Assembly (NCBI GenBank): GCA_947451875.1
Contig: CANGBE010000042.1
Span: 1-9,723 of the forward strand
Direction: 5' to 3'
DNA length: 9,723 nucleotides
From: Sphingomonadaceae bacterium
Lineage (GTDB): Bacteria; Pseudomonadota; Alphaproteobacteria; Sphingomonadales; Sphingomonadaceae
Every line of letters starts with the position of its first letter. Positions within the stretch are counted from its first letter, which is position 1. The position numbers were made by a program, and so were the translations under genes. The notes under the pieces are model-generated. The model was not told the origin of the DNA. It saw nothing but the letters and a program-made list of their open reading frames with translations, and made no database searches. Shown one piece after another: positions 1 to 6,805 of the stretch.

Positions 1-60
1 AACTGCGGCCAGTCCACTCGACTTGAAGATCTTACCAACGGCCATGACCGCCAACTCCAT
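1..60 (-). CDS. Possible 5' end of an unidentified minus-strand gene running off the left edge
   Basis: On the minus strand an ATG at 60-58, and a second in-frame ATG at 45-43, open a frame that stays open to the window edge. The second ATG has a GGAG nine bases upstream, a plausible ribosome-binding site. The visible peptide from the second start is MAVGKIFKSSGLAAV, too short to recognise. It would lie in the same direction as ettA and downstream of it. Short open frames are common in G+C-rich DNA, so this may be chance. Plus-strand frames are also open at the edge and could equally be a gene tail. Confidence 0.25.
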   Translation of the reverse strand, partial: MELAVMAVGKIFKSSGLAAV

Positions 61-115
61 ACCTTGCGCCACGACTCTCGCAGCGACTGTTGGTAATGGA
101 ATATGCCGCTCCCGC

Positions 116-176
116 TGTCAGGAAACTGAATGGGCCGTGTTGGCTTTCGTTCAGGTTCGAGGGCGGTTTTCTGACA
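116..176. repeat. Imperfect 11-bp inverted repeat just past the ettA stop
   Basis: TGTCAGGAAAC (116-126) and GTTTTCTGACA (166-176) are inverted complements with one G-T wobble, separated by 39 bases. It sits immediately downstream of the ettA stop codon, where a transcript end would be expected. There is no clear U-run after the stem in the ettA direction, so a simple Rho-independent terminator is not supported. It may be a 3' end stabilising structure or chance. Confidence 0.35.
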
Positions 177-177
177 A

Positions 178-1851
178 TTAGCGGGTCAGCTTCTTATAAG
201 CCAACCGTGTCGGGCGATCCGCCGCATCGCCCAAACGGCGCCGCTTGTCCTCTTCGTAAGCTTCAAAGTTGCCTTCGAACCACTCAACATGACTGTCGCC
301 CTCAAACGCCAGAATGTGCGTCGCGAGGCGATCGAGGAAGAAGCGGTCATGTGAAATAACCACCGCACACCCGGCGAAGTTTTCAATCGCTTCTTCCAGC
401 GCGCGCAGGGTTTCGACGTCGAGGTCGTTGGTCGGTTCGTCAAGCAGCAGCACGTTGCCGCCCTGCTTCAGCATCTTGGCGATGTGGACGCGGTTGCGTT
501 CGCCGCCTGACAGCTTGCCGACGTTTTTCTGCTGATCCTGACCCTTGAAGTTGAACGCGCCGACATAGGCACGGGTGCTCATGTCCTGCTTGTTGACCTT
601 CATGTAATCGAGCCCGTCGGAGATTTCCTCCCAGACGTTCTTGCTGGGATCAAGGTGATCGCGGCTCTGGTCGACATAGCCGAGGCGCACGGTCTCGCCG
701 ATGGCGATCTCGCCGCTGTCGGGCTGTTCCTGACCGGTAATCAGCTTGAACAGCGTCGATTTACCCGCGCCGTTTGGCCCGATCACGCCGACGATGCCGC
801 CGGGGGGGAGCAGGAAGGACAGGTCTTCAAACAGCAGCTTGTCGCCATAGGCTTTGCTGATGTTCTTGGCCTCGATCACCTTGCCGCCAAGGCGCTCGGG
901 CACCTGGATAACGATCTGCGCCTTGTTGATGATCCGCGTTTCGCTTGATTCAACCAGCTGGTCGAAGGCCTTGATGCGCGCCTTGCTCTTGGTCTGGCGG
1001 CCCTTGGTGCCAGCGCGGATCCATTCGAGCTCGTCCTTGATCGCCTTCTGGCGGCTCTGGTCTTCGCGGTCTTCCTGCTGGAGCCGCTTGGCCTTCGATT
1101 CCAGATAGGTCGAATAGTTGCCCTCATAGGGGAAGTACTTGCCGCGGTCGATTTCGAGGATCCAGCCGACGACGTTATCAAGGAAGTAGCGGTCATGGGT
1201 GATCATCAGCACCGCGCCGGCATATTCCTTCAGGTGGTTTTCCAGCCAGTTCACCGACTCTGCGTCCAAGTGGTTGGTCGGTTCGTCGAGCAGCAGGATG
1301 CCGGGCTTCTGGATCAGCAGCCGGGTCAGCGCGATGCGGCGCTTTTCACCGCCGGAAAGGTTGGTGACGGGCCAGTCACCCGGCGGGCAGCGCAGCGCTT
1401 CCATCGCGATTTCAAGCTGGTTGTCGAGCGTCCAGCCATCCACTGCGTCGATCTTGTCCTGAAGTTCGGCCATTTCGGCGCCCAGCGCGTCGAAATCGGC
1501 GCCGTCTTCGCCCATCTCCATGCCGATCTGGTTGAAGCGTTCAACCATGTCGGCAGTTTCGCGCGCGCCGTCTTTGACGTTTTCCAGCACAGTCTTCGTC
1601 GGATCGAGTTCCGGCTCCTGCGCCAGATAGCCGACGGTGATGTATTCGCCCGGCCAAGCCTCGCCGGTGATATCGGTATCGATCCCGGCCATGATCTTCA
1701 TCAAGGTGGATTTACCCGCGCCGTTCGGCCCTACAATACCGATCTTGGCACCCTGATAGAACTGCAGGCTGATATCGCTCAGCACCGGCTTGGGGGCACC
1801 GGGGAAGGTCTTCGTCATGTTCTTCATGACGTAGGCATATTGCGCGGCCAC
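178..1851 (-). CDS. ettA: Energy-dependent translational throttle protein EttA (ABC-F ATPase)
   Basis: EttA binds the ribosomal E site and gates entry into elongation according to the ATP/ADP ratio. It is cytoplasmic and has no membrane domain. The protein has two ABC cassettes. The first has Walker A GPNGAGKST at 41-49, signature LSGGE at 165-169, Walker B with catalytic Glu190 and switch His219. The second has Walker A at 358-366, signature at 447-451, Glu472 and His501. The linker (about 240-325) contains the EttA hallmark ELEWIRAGTKGRQTKSKARI region, the arm that contacts P-site tRNA. I chose the GTG at 1851-1849, which gives VAAQYAYVMKNM as the N-terminus. An AAGGA lies seven bases upstream, and the 557-aa length matches the roughly 555 aa of the family. 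The longer 600-aa reading from the ATG at 1980 adds 43 residues unlike any EttA N-terminus. The gene is divergent from the Rieske cassette and seems monocistronic as far as the window shows. Confidence 0.96.
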   Translation of the reverse strand: MAAQYAYVMKNMTKTFPGAPKPVLSDISLQFYQGAKIGIVGPNGAGKSTLMKIMAGIDTDITGEAWPGEYITVGYLAQEPELDPTKTVLENVKDGARETADMVERFNQIGMEMGEDGADFDALGAEMAELQDKIDAVDGWTLDNQLEIAMEALRCPPGDWPVTNLSGGEKRRIALTRLLIQKPGILLLDEPTNHLDAESVNWLENHLKEYAGAVLMITHDRYFLDNVVGWILEIDRGKYFPYEGNYSTYLESKAKRLQQEDREDQSRQKAIKDELEWIRAGTKGRQTKSKARIKAFDQLVESSETRIINKAQIVIQVPERLGGKVIEAKNISKAYGDKLLFEDLSFLLPPGGIVGVIGPNGAGKSTLFKLITGQEQPDSGEIAIGETVRLGYVDQSRDHLDPSKNVWEEISDGLDYMKVNKQDMSTRAYVGAFNFKGQDQQKNVGKLSGGERNRVHIAKMLKQGGNVLLLDEPTNDLDVETLRALEEAIENFAGCAVVISHDRFFLDRLATHILAFEGDSHVEWFEGNFEAYEEDKRRRLGDAADRPTRLAYKKLTR

Positions 1852-1858
1852 GGGGTAT

Positions 1859-1864
1859 TCCTTC
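1859..1864 (-). promoter_or_regulatory. Ribosome-binding site that fixes the GTG start of ettA
   Basis: Read on the minus strand, GAAGGA is followed by seven bases (ATACCCC) and then GTG. This is a near-ideal Shine-Dalgarno sequence and spacing, and it selects the GTG at 1851 over the upstream in-frame ATG at 1980 and the downstream ATG codons. Confidence 0.75.
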
Positions 1865-1996
1865 GGGTAAATATGATGAAAAGTTCGCGCGGCCCTTACA
1901 GGGGCGCGTCCGGCTTGCCAAGCGGGGGCAGGGAGGCTGCGCCAGATCGCGATGCTGGCGGATTGCTCCGGTTGACCCATAAATAAGAATGATACT

Positions 1997-2013
1997 GCAC
2001 ATTACTATTGTGC
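1997..2013. promoter_or_regulatory. Near-palindrome between ettA and the Rieske gene, candidate TetR operator
   Basis: GCACATTACTATTGTGC pairs in seven of eight positions about a central C. It lies in the 254-base divergent region, 92 bases before the Rieske start codon. TetR-family regulators usually bind short palindromes near their own operon, and the third gene of this operon is a TetR regulator, so this is a reasonable operator candidate. A TTGACC at 1972-1977 resembles a -35 box upstream of it, but I see no convincing -10 at the right distance. The assignment is inference. Confidence 0.35.
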
Positions 2014-2105
2014 GCAGACCCAAGCGGTCCTAACCATCGCTGGGTAACAAGCCGCCGATTCGCGCCAGCAATGCGCCTCAGGCCGGACGCAAGGAGAGTG
2101 ATGGA

Positions 2106-3455
2106 ATGACCCAGACCCAGAGCATGATCCCCGTCAGCGAAGTGGATTTCGCCCAGTTCCCCTGGTCGATCCCGACCAATCGCTACACTTCGAGCACGCT
2201 GGCTGAGGATGAGGGGCGGGCGATCTGGATGAAGCTTTGGCAGATTGCCGGGCGCGCCGATGAATTGCCGAACGCGGGCGATTGGAAAACCTATCAGGTG
2301 CTCGACCAGTCGTTCATCATCGTGCGCGGCAAGGATGCGAAGCTGCGGGGCTTCGTCAATGCCTGCCGCCACCGCGGCAACGTGCTGTGCGACGCGGCCA
2401 AGGGGCATACGCCCAAGTTCACCTGCCCCTATCACTTGTGGACCTATGGGCCGGACGGCGATCTGATTGCCGTCGCGCGGCCCGATCTGGTGGGGCCGCT
2501 CGACAAGAGCGCGCACGGGCTGGTGGAGGTGCCGGTCGATACGGCCTTCGGCTTCGTGTTCATCAATCCCGATCAGGGCGCTGAGCCGCTGGCTGATTTC
2601 CTCACCCCGCAGGTGATTGCCGGCCTCGCGCCCTACAAGCTCGACGAGATGACCCCGGTGGGCATGGACGTTCGCGAAGAGCTGAACTGCAACTGGAAAG
2701 TGGTGATCGATGCCTTCAGCGAGGGCTATCACATCATCGGCGTCCACCCCGAACTGCTGAAAGTGATCGATCTGCAGGCGGGCAATGCCATGCATGGGAT
2801 GTATGGCGATCATGGCGTCGCCTGCTCGCCGTTCGAGGTGAAGGATGCCGCCAACGCCAGTCTGGAAGAGCAGGTGCAAGCGATCCGCGATCTGCCCTCT
2901 ACCTTCCCGACCGTCGCCGAAGTGCTGCCGCTGTTCGAGCAGATGATCGACGCAAATCGCGATGCTGCGGGCGCGCTGGTGTTCCCCGAAGGCGAGACGG
3001 TGCGCACCACGCTGCAAAAGGCGACGCGTCAGGTGCTCACTGCCAAGGGGCTCGACGTCTCGGGCCTCGCCGACAACCAGATGAGCGACAATCAGGGCTG
3101 GTTCCTGTTCCCCAACTTCTTCATGACCATCCGCGCTGGCGAGGCGACGACGATCATGGCCTTCCCGCACCCATCGGGCGATCCAAACAAGTGCCTGTGG
3201 CGCTGCACCGCCTATATGTGGCTGCCCGAGGCCTTCCGCACTCAATACCGCGCCGAGTTGACCGACGTGACAGAGCCCGGAAGCTACCCCTATTTCCTCG
3301 CGCTGCAGCAGGACTATGACCAGATGCAGCGCCAACAGACCGGCCTGAAGAACAAGGGCCTGACGCACCTCAGCCTTGTCCACGAGGAACTGTCGGTCGC
3401 CCGCTTCCACCGCGCCTGGAACCGCCATATGAACCAAGCGCAAGGAGCAGCCTGA
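2106..3455 (+). CDS. Rieske non-haem iron oxygenase, alpha (catalytic) subunit, substrate unknown
   Basis: This is a 449-aa aromatic ring-hydroxylating-type oxygenase. The N-terminal Rieske [2Fe-2S] domain has Cys87-x-His89 and Cys107-x2-His110 (CRH, 17 residues, CPYH). The C-terminal catalytic domain has the mononuclear iron motif EGYHIIGVH with His209 and His214. Asp403 in a QQDYDQMQ-type helix is the probable third ligand by pattern. The acidic residue three before the first His, which links the Rieske and iron centres between subunits, is Glu206 rather than the Asp of naphthalene dioxygenase. Glu there is known in the carnitine monooxygenase type. AAGGAG at 2091-2096 is nine bases before the ATG at 2106. 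The stop overlaps the next start by one base. Substrate, and whether it mono- or dioxygenates or demethylates, cannot be read from the sequence. A ferredoxin and reductase must be supplied from elsewhere. Confidence 0.9.
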   Translation: MTQTQSMIPVSEVDFAQFPWSIPTNRYTSSTLAEDEGRAIWMKLWQIAGRADELPNAGDWKTYQVLDQSFIIVRGKDAKLRGFVNACRHRGNVLCDAAKGHTPKFTCPYHLWTYGPDGDLIAVARPDLVGPLDKSAHGLVEVPVDTAFGFVFINPDQGAEPLADFLTPQVIAGLAPYKLDEMTPVGMDVREELNCNWKVVIDAFSEGYHIIGVHPELLKVIDLQAGNAMHGMYGDHGVACSPFEVKDAANASLEEQVQAIRDLPSTFPTVAEVLPLFEQMIDANRDAAGALVFPEGETVRTTLQKATRQVLTAKGLDVSGLADNQMSDNQGWFLFPNFFMTIRAGEATTIMAFPHPSGDPNKCLWRCTAYMWLPEAFRTQYRAELTDVTEPGSYPYFLALQQDYDQMQRQQTGLKNKGLTHLSLVHEELSVARFHRAWNRHMNQAQGAA

Positions 3456-3928
3456 TGCCCGAACTCAGAGATATCGCCGAAGCCGCGCAAGACTACACTG
3501 GCCTTTCCCGCATCGTGCTCGATTACAGCATCGAGATGAAGCGCATGGTCGATGCCGCCAAGCAGCCGGGCTTTTCCGAAGCCAGCTGGGCGGGTCTTGC
3601 GGCCTATGTTGATACCGAAAAGTTCATCCGCGTCGGCAACTTCAAGGAAGTGATGAACTGGGCGGACTATATCGCCTTCCTCACCCCATGGGCCATGCAT
3701 TCGGGCTGGGAGGGATCGTTCAAGCGCGTGACGGAAAGCGGCAATGTGGTGCTGCTCGAGCTTGAAGAGCGCAGCGAGGTCGGCGGGTTTTCCAGCGTGG
3801 TGAACTCGGTTTCGGTCTATGAATTCGGCCTCAGTGGCAAGATCGAGCATCTGGATATCTACTTGCAGATGCCGATGCCTGACCCTGCGATGCTCGCCAA
3901 TTACGCGGACATCAAGATCAGCGAATGA
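3455..3928 (+). CDS. Small NTF2/SnoaL-like protein, possible oxygenase beta subunit or companion enzyme
   Basis: The protein is 157 aa, cytoplasmic, with no signal peptide, cysteines or membrane segment. Its pattern is typical of the NTF2/SnoaL cone fold: N-terminal helices (about 1-80), then strands with FKRVTESGNVVLLELEER (about 89-106) and NSVSVYEFGLSGKIEHLDIYLQ-like strands near 117-138. Ring-hydroxylating oxygenase beta subunits share this fold and size, which together with the one-base overlap with the Rieske gene makes a beta-subunit role plausible. It could instead be a separate SnoaL-type isomerase, cyclase or hydratase acting on the oxygenase product. The fold assignment is from pattern only and should be held at moderate confidence. 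AAGGAG at 3442-3447, inside the end of the Rieske gene, serves as ribosome-binding site. The stop overlaps the TetR start by four bases, so the three genes are probably translated together. Confidence 0.65.
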   Translation: MPELRDIAEAAQDYTGLSRIVLDYSIEMKRMVDAAKQPGFSEASWAGLAAYVDTEKFIRVGNFKEVMNWADYIAFLTPWAMHSGWEGSFKRVTESGNVVLLELEERSEVGGFSSVVNSVSVYEFGLSGKIEHLDIYLQMPMPDPAMLANYADIKISE

Positions 3929-4590
3929 CCGCGCCAGCGCCTCTCTATACCGGCAAGCCCGCCAAGCCCCGGCCTGTGGGGGCGCATGGCCCCGGCCGTC
4001 CGAGCCGCGAGGTCGCCGCCCAGCGCGCCGAGGAACTGCTGGATCGCGCGCTCGACCTGTTCCTTGAACACGGCTTTGAAGCGACGACGATCGAGGCGAT
4101 TTCCTCCGCGCTCGGGATGAGCCGCCGGACAATCTATTCGCGCTATGGTGACAAGGACACGCTGTTCCGCGCCGCGCTGCAACGGGCGATCAGCGAATGG
4201 ATCGTCCCCGTAGAACAGCTCCGCGCCGCCGAGAGCGACGATCTGGAGGAGACTCTGCTGGGCGTCGCCCGGCTGTGGCTCGCCAATATCCGCAGGCCTT
4301 CGGGCTGGCGGCTGGTCCGCATCGCCAATACCGAGGCCTTCACCCGCCCCGAAGTGGCGCAATACCTGCGCGCGCAGATGGGGGCGGCCACCATTGGCTA
4401 TGTCACCGACCTGCTGAACCGCCGCCTGCGCGGTGGCGCGGCAGTGCCTGATGCTGAGGACGCCGCCGCAGCCTTCATGATCCTGGTGGTGGAGGGCACC
4501 GTCCAGCTCGCCGTCTGGGACACGCCCGACGATGCCGAGTTTGAGCGGACGCTGGCCTATCGGGTGAGGCTGTTCCTGCGGGGGGCGTGA
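3925..4590 (+). CDS. TetR/AcrR-family transcriptional regulator
   Basis: The protein is 221 aa, within the usual 190-230 for the family. The N-terminal tail is basic and proline-rich with a GPGRPS AT-hook-like patch (22-27). It is followed by the TetR DNA-binding domain at about 33-85: helix AQRAEELLDRALDLFLEHGF, then helix-turn-helix TTIEAISSALGMSRRTIYSRYGDKDTLF in pieces typical of the family. The rest is an alpha-helical ligand-binding and dimer domain of the AefR-like type (about 95-220). Its ATG lies within the ATGA overlap with the preceding gene and there is little Shine-Dalgarno sequence, so translation is probably coupled. Its place as last gene of the Rieske cassette suggests it controls that operon in response to the oxygenase substrate or a related compound, most simply as an autorepressor. 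The ligand is unknown. Confidence 0.9.
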   Translation: MTAPAPLYTGKPAKPRPVGAHGPGRPSREVAAQRAEELLDRALDLFLEHGFEATTIEAISSALGMSRRTIYSRYGDKDTLFRAALQRAISEWIVPVEQLRAAESDDLEETLLGVARLWLANIRRPSGWRLVRIANTEAFTRPEVAQYLRAQMGAATIGYVTDLLNRRLRGGAAVPDAEDAAAAFMILVVEGTVQLAVWDTPDDAEFERTLAYRVRLFLRGA

Positions 4591-4761
4591 TTCACTGGTA
4601 CAGCCTGCAAGCCCGGTCGAGACCAAAAACTTCAGCCTTTGATCACCGTCAACCACAGAGCCGCAGGATTGTGTTTAGCTCAGGATCGAGACTTTTCCCG
4701 CTTGGCTGGAGCGATCTTTATCGGGGCCGGGCTGAAGTGGGGATTTGACTGGGACTTTGCT

Positions 4762-6243
4762 ATGGGCACACTGGATTTAGAACCACGACGTGCAGTCTCG
4801 CCCGGCTTGACCAAGCGGCGCGGGCTTGCGCAAGGGACAGGTTTCGGTGCGCATCACCCGCTATCTGGTCAGGTGTTGTCCCTTGCGCTTTTGCTGCTCG
4901 TGCCGTTTGCAACTGTCAGCCCGGCTATGGCCAGCCCGAACAACGAGCCCAAATTGCCAACGCGACTGGCCGAAGCTGCTGTTGCAGCCAGCGACCGTTT
5001 GCTTGGCGGTGCCAATGTAATGGAGCGCTACGGCAACTGGCTTGGCCCCGGCTGGTGGGGCGGAAGCGAACTGGACAGCCGACCGGGCATGTTGGCGCCG
5101 GTCGATGATCTCGATGCGACCGCGAGAAAGCACGATTTCGGTTATCAACTGGCAGAGCAGCTCGGGCGAGGCCGGCCGGGGGTCGAAGCATCATACAAAT
5201 TGCTGGCCGATATCATCGCGATCCGCGAGACCAAGGCGCTCGATCCCGATCCCAGCAAATGGGCTCATCCGCCGAAGGACATCGCTCTGGCGCGGACCTT
5301 CCAGTTGCGGCTCATCATCTCGTTTGAAGAGTGGCAGACCCGTTATAACCGCTTCAAGTCGATGAAGCTTGGGCGCGATGACATTGCCGATCTTGAAACG
5401 CTGAATAACGTGCTGGACGGTTTGCCCGATCTGACAAAATTCGAAGCCATGCAGCAAGACCGCATCCGCGATTGGGAAAAGCAATATGCGCAATTGCAGG
5501 CGCGCAAACGGGTTGCTGCAGCTCCGCCGACGGCACTGAAAGCGGCGCCAGTTGCGCCGAGCAGCCACAGCCTGATACTCGAACTGCCCGGTTACTGGGG
5601 CCATTTGAGCTACACCATAAGCGGGGCGCAGCTCGATCCACCAACTGGCGGCGACCGGGGTAATGTGGCCGGACGATCCTATACCGGCAAGCTTTCGGGT
5701 AACCTCCTGACGGTTTCGGGAACCGGCATCAGCGACAACGAATCCAGCGGGCCGGGATCCGGCGATTACTACATTCTACAGGCCACGGTATCGGCGGGCG
5801 GCAATACCAAATCCTTTGATTACGCCGCGGCCAAAGGCGAGAAGTTGGATCGGCCATTCTCTGTTTCTGTGCCCGTTACGGAAAAAACCACTTCGGCCAG
5901 CTTCTCGATCAGATTGCTGGAGATCAATGCCAATTATGGCGACCATGGCTGGGTGGTCAGCGGCAGTCTGAGCGTGTCACCAGCGGGAGCCATGCCAAAT
6001 CTCGCGACTACAGATAAGAGTTGCGGGACCGGTGCCGCGAGGCAGCCCGGCAAGGCGGGCACCATCTGGATGAAAGACGCGCAGAACCGGATCACCGGCT
6101 CTGTCACTTATGACGCTCAGGGCGCGGTAGTTGGCGGCTCCGAAGCCCGTCACGACGCTGACGGCAAGCTGCTCAGCCGCGGTACCTATCGATGCGTCAA
6201 TGGGATCAAGCAGGAATACAACGAATCCGAGGCATTGCGCTAA
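4762..6243 (+). CDS. Exported multidomain protein with a phospholipase A2-like (parvovirus VP1-type) domain
   Basis: Numbering is from the ATG at 4762 (493 aa). The start is uncertain: a TTG at 4639 or GTG at 4873 are in frame. The chosen ATG has GGGA seven bases upstream. Residues 1-57 form a long signal peptide: basic RR/KRR segments, hydrophobic SLALLLLVPFA, and cleavage after AMA. Residues 90-132 carry GNWLGPGWWGG, then DDLDATARKHDFGY. This matches the calcium loop (LGPG) and the D-x2-AR-x-HD-x2-Y helix of viral PLA2 domains, giving a His124-Asp125 dyad and Tyr128. The mature protein has only two cysteines, both near the C-terminus (about 421 and 478), so the PLA2-like domain lacks the disulfides of animal enzymes. 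A helical, charged region (to about 250) and a Pro/Ala linker precede a beta-rich segment (about 275-410) and a short C-terminal module with YDAQGAVV repeats. Enzyme activity is inference. A structural role is possible. Confidence 0.72.
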   Translation: MGTLDLEPRRAVSPGLTKRRGLAQGTGFGAHHPLSGQVLSLALLLLVPFATVSPAMASPNNEPKLPTRLAEAAVAASDRLLGGANVMERYGNWLGPGWWGGSELDSRPGMLAPVDDLDATARKHDFGYQLAEQLGRGRPGVEASYKLLADIIAIRETKALDPDPSKWAHPPKDIALARTFQLRLIISFEEWQTRYNRFKSMKLGRDDIADLETLNNVLDGLPDLTKFEAMQQDRIRDWEKQYAQLQARKRVAAAPPTALKAAPVAPSSHSLILELPGYWGHLSYTISGAQLDPPTGGDRGNVAGRSYTGKLSGNLLTVSGTGISDNESSGPGSGDYYILQATVSAGGNTKSFDYAAAKGEKLDRPFSVSVPVTEKTTSASFSIRLLEINANYGDHGWVVSGSLSVSPAGAMPNLATTDKSCGTGAARQPGKAGTIWMKDAQNRITGSVTYDAQGAVVGGSEARHDADGKLLSRGTYRCVNGIKQEYNESEALR

Positions 6244-6262
6244 GTCCTGGCTCTGGCTTCGC

Positions 6263-6805
6263 TCACTTGCCGCACTGCGATATGTCGCCAGCCTTGCAGG
6301 CCTTCACGCGGGCTTGCCAAGCTGCAGTCTCGGTAATGCGCTTTGCCTCCACGCGCTTTACCTCGGCCTCATATGCGGCGACCTGCGCAGCGTAGGCTTC
6401 CTGATCAGCCTTTTTACGAGCTTCGTAAGCGGCCACCTCGTCGAGATGTTTGGCCTGGATTGCCGCCTCGCGGGCGTCTGTCACCGCATTGACAGCATCG
6501 TTCAGTGCGGCGGAATCCGTCGTTGCTTCGGTTTTTGCGATGGCGGCCGAAATTTCTGGAGTCTGGACAAGCGGCGGGGCAGCGGTTGGAGTTGGAGGCG
6601 GCTGTTGCATGGCATCGTCGAGCAGATTGATCAGGCGACCGGTCGGCAGTTTGCCATCCTGCGCTAACGTTTTGGCATAGCTGACCGGCACGAAGTTCAG
6701 GGATTGGACAGCCAGCAGGATGAACAAGGGCATGGACGAGCCGAAACAATGGCTCCCGGCCTTGCGTATCCTTCGCCGGGTTGCGGGGCCAAGCAGCGCA
6801 ATCAT
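6263..6805 (-). CDS. Small exported protein with Pro-rich linker and alanine-rich coiled coil, function unknown
   Basis: From the ATG at 6805 the protein is 180 aa. An upstream in-frame ATG at 6844 would add 13 residues. The N-terminus has a basic segment (RRRIRK) and a hydrophobic stretch MPLFILLAVQSLNFVPVSYA, which looks like a signal peptide cleaved near residue 44. A short segment TGRLINLLDD is followed by a Pro/Thr/Ala linker (about 67-83). Then comes a long Ala/Glu/Lys-rich region (85-165, with YEARKKADQEAYAAQVAAYEAE in heptad-like spacing) that should form a coiled coil. It ends in a small Cys170-Cys178 tail. I do not recognise the family. The gene is convergent with the PLA2-like gene, 19 bases between their stops, with no visible terminator hairpin. 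They are not co-transcribed. Shadow frames on the opposite strand over 6131-6667 show no export or coiled-coil logic. Confidence 0.65.
   Translation of the reverse strand: MIALLGPATRRRIRKAGSHCFGSSMPLFILLAVQSLNFVPVSYAKTLAQDGKLPTGRLINLLDDAMQQPPPTPTAAPPLVQTPEISAAIAKTEATTDSAALNDAVNAVTDAREAAIQAKHLDEVAAYEARKKADQEAYAAQVAAYEAEVKRVEAKRITETAAWQARVKACKAGDISQCGK

Noticed and set aside
1852..1980. 43-residue N-terminal extension of EttA from ATG 1980
   Set aside because: The GTG at 1851 has an ideal ribosome-binding site and yields the family-length protein. The extension has no family similarity.
1195..1986. 263-aa plus-strand open frame across the ettA region
   Set aside because: It is antisense to the first ABC cassette of EttA, with no domain and no ribosome-binding site.
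1896..3443. 515-aa open frame on the minus strand across the Rieske gene
   Set aside because: It is antisense to a clearly identified oxygenase, shows no recognisable domain, and is the usual codon-bias shadow in G+C-rich DNA.
3901..4656. 251-aa minus-strand frame across the TetR gene, and the 272-aa minus frame at 3314-4132
   Set aside because: Both overlap genes whose protein families are plain on the plus strand, and their sequences are Arg/Gly/Ala-rich shadows.
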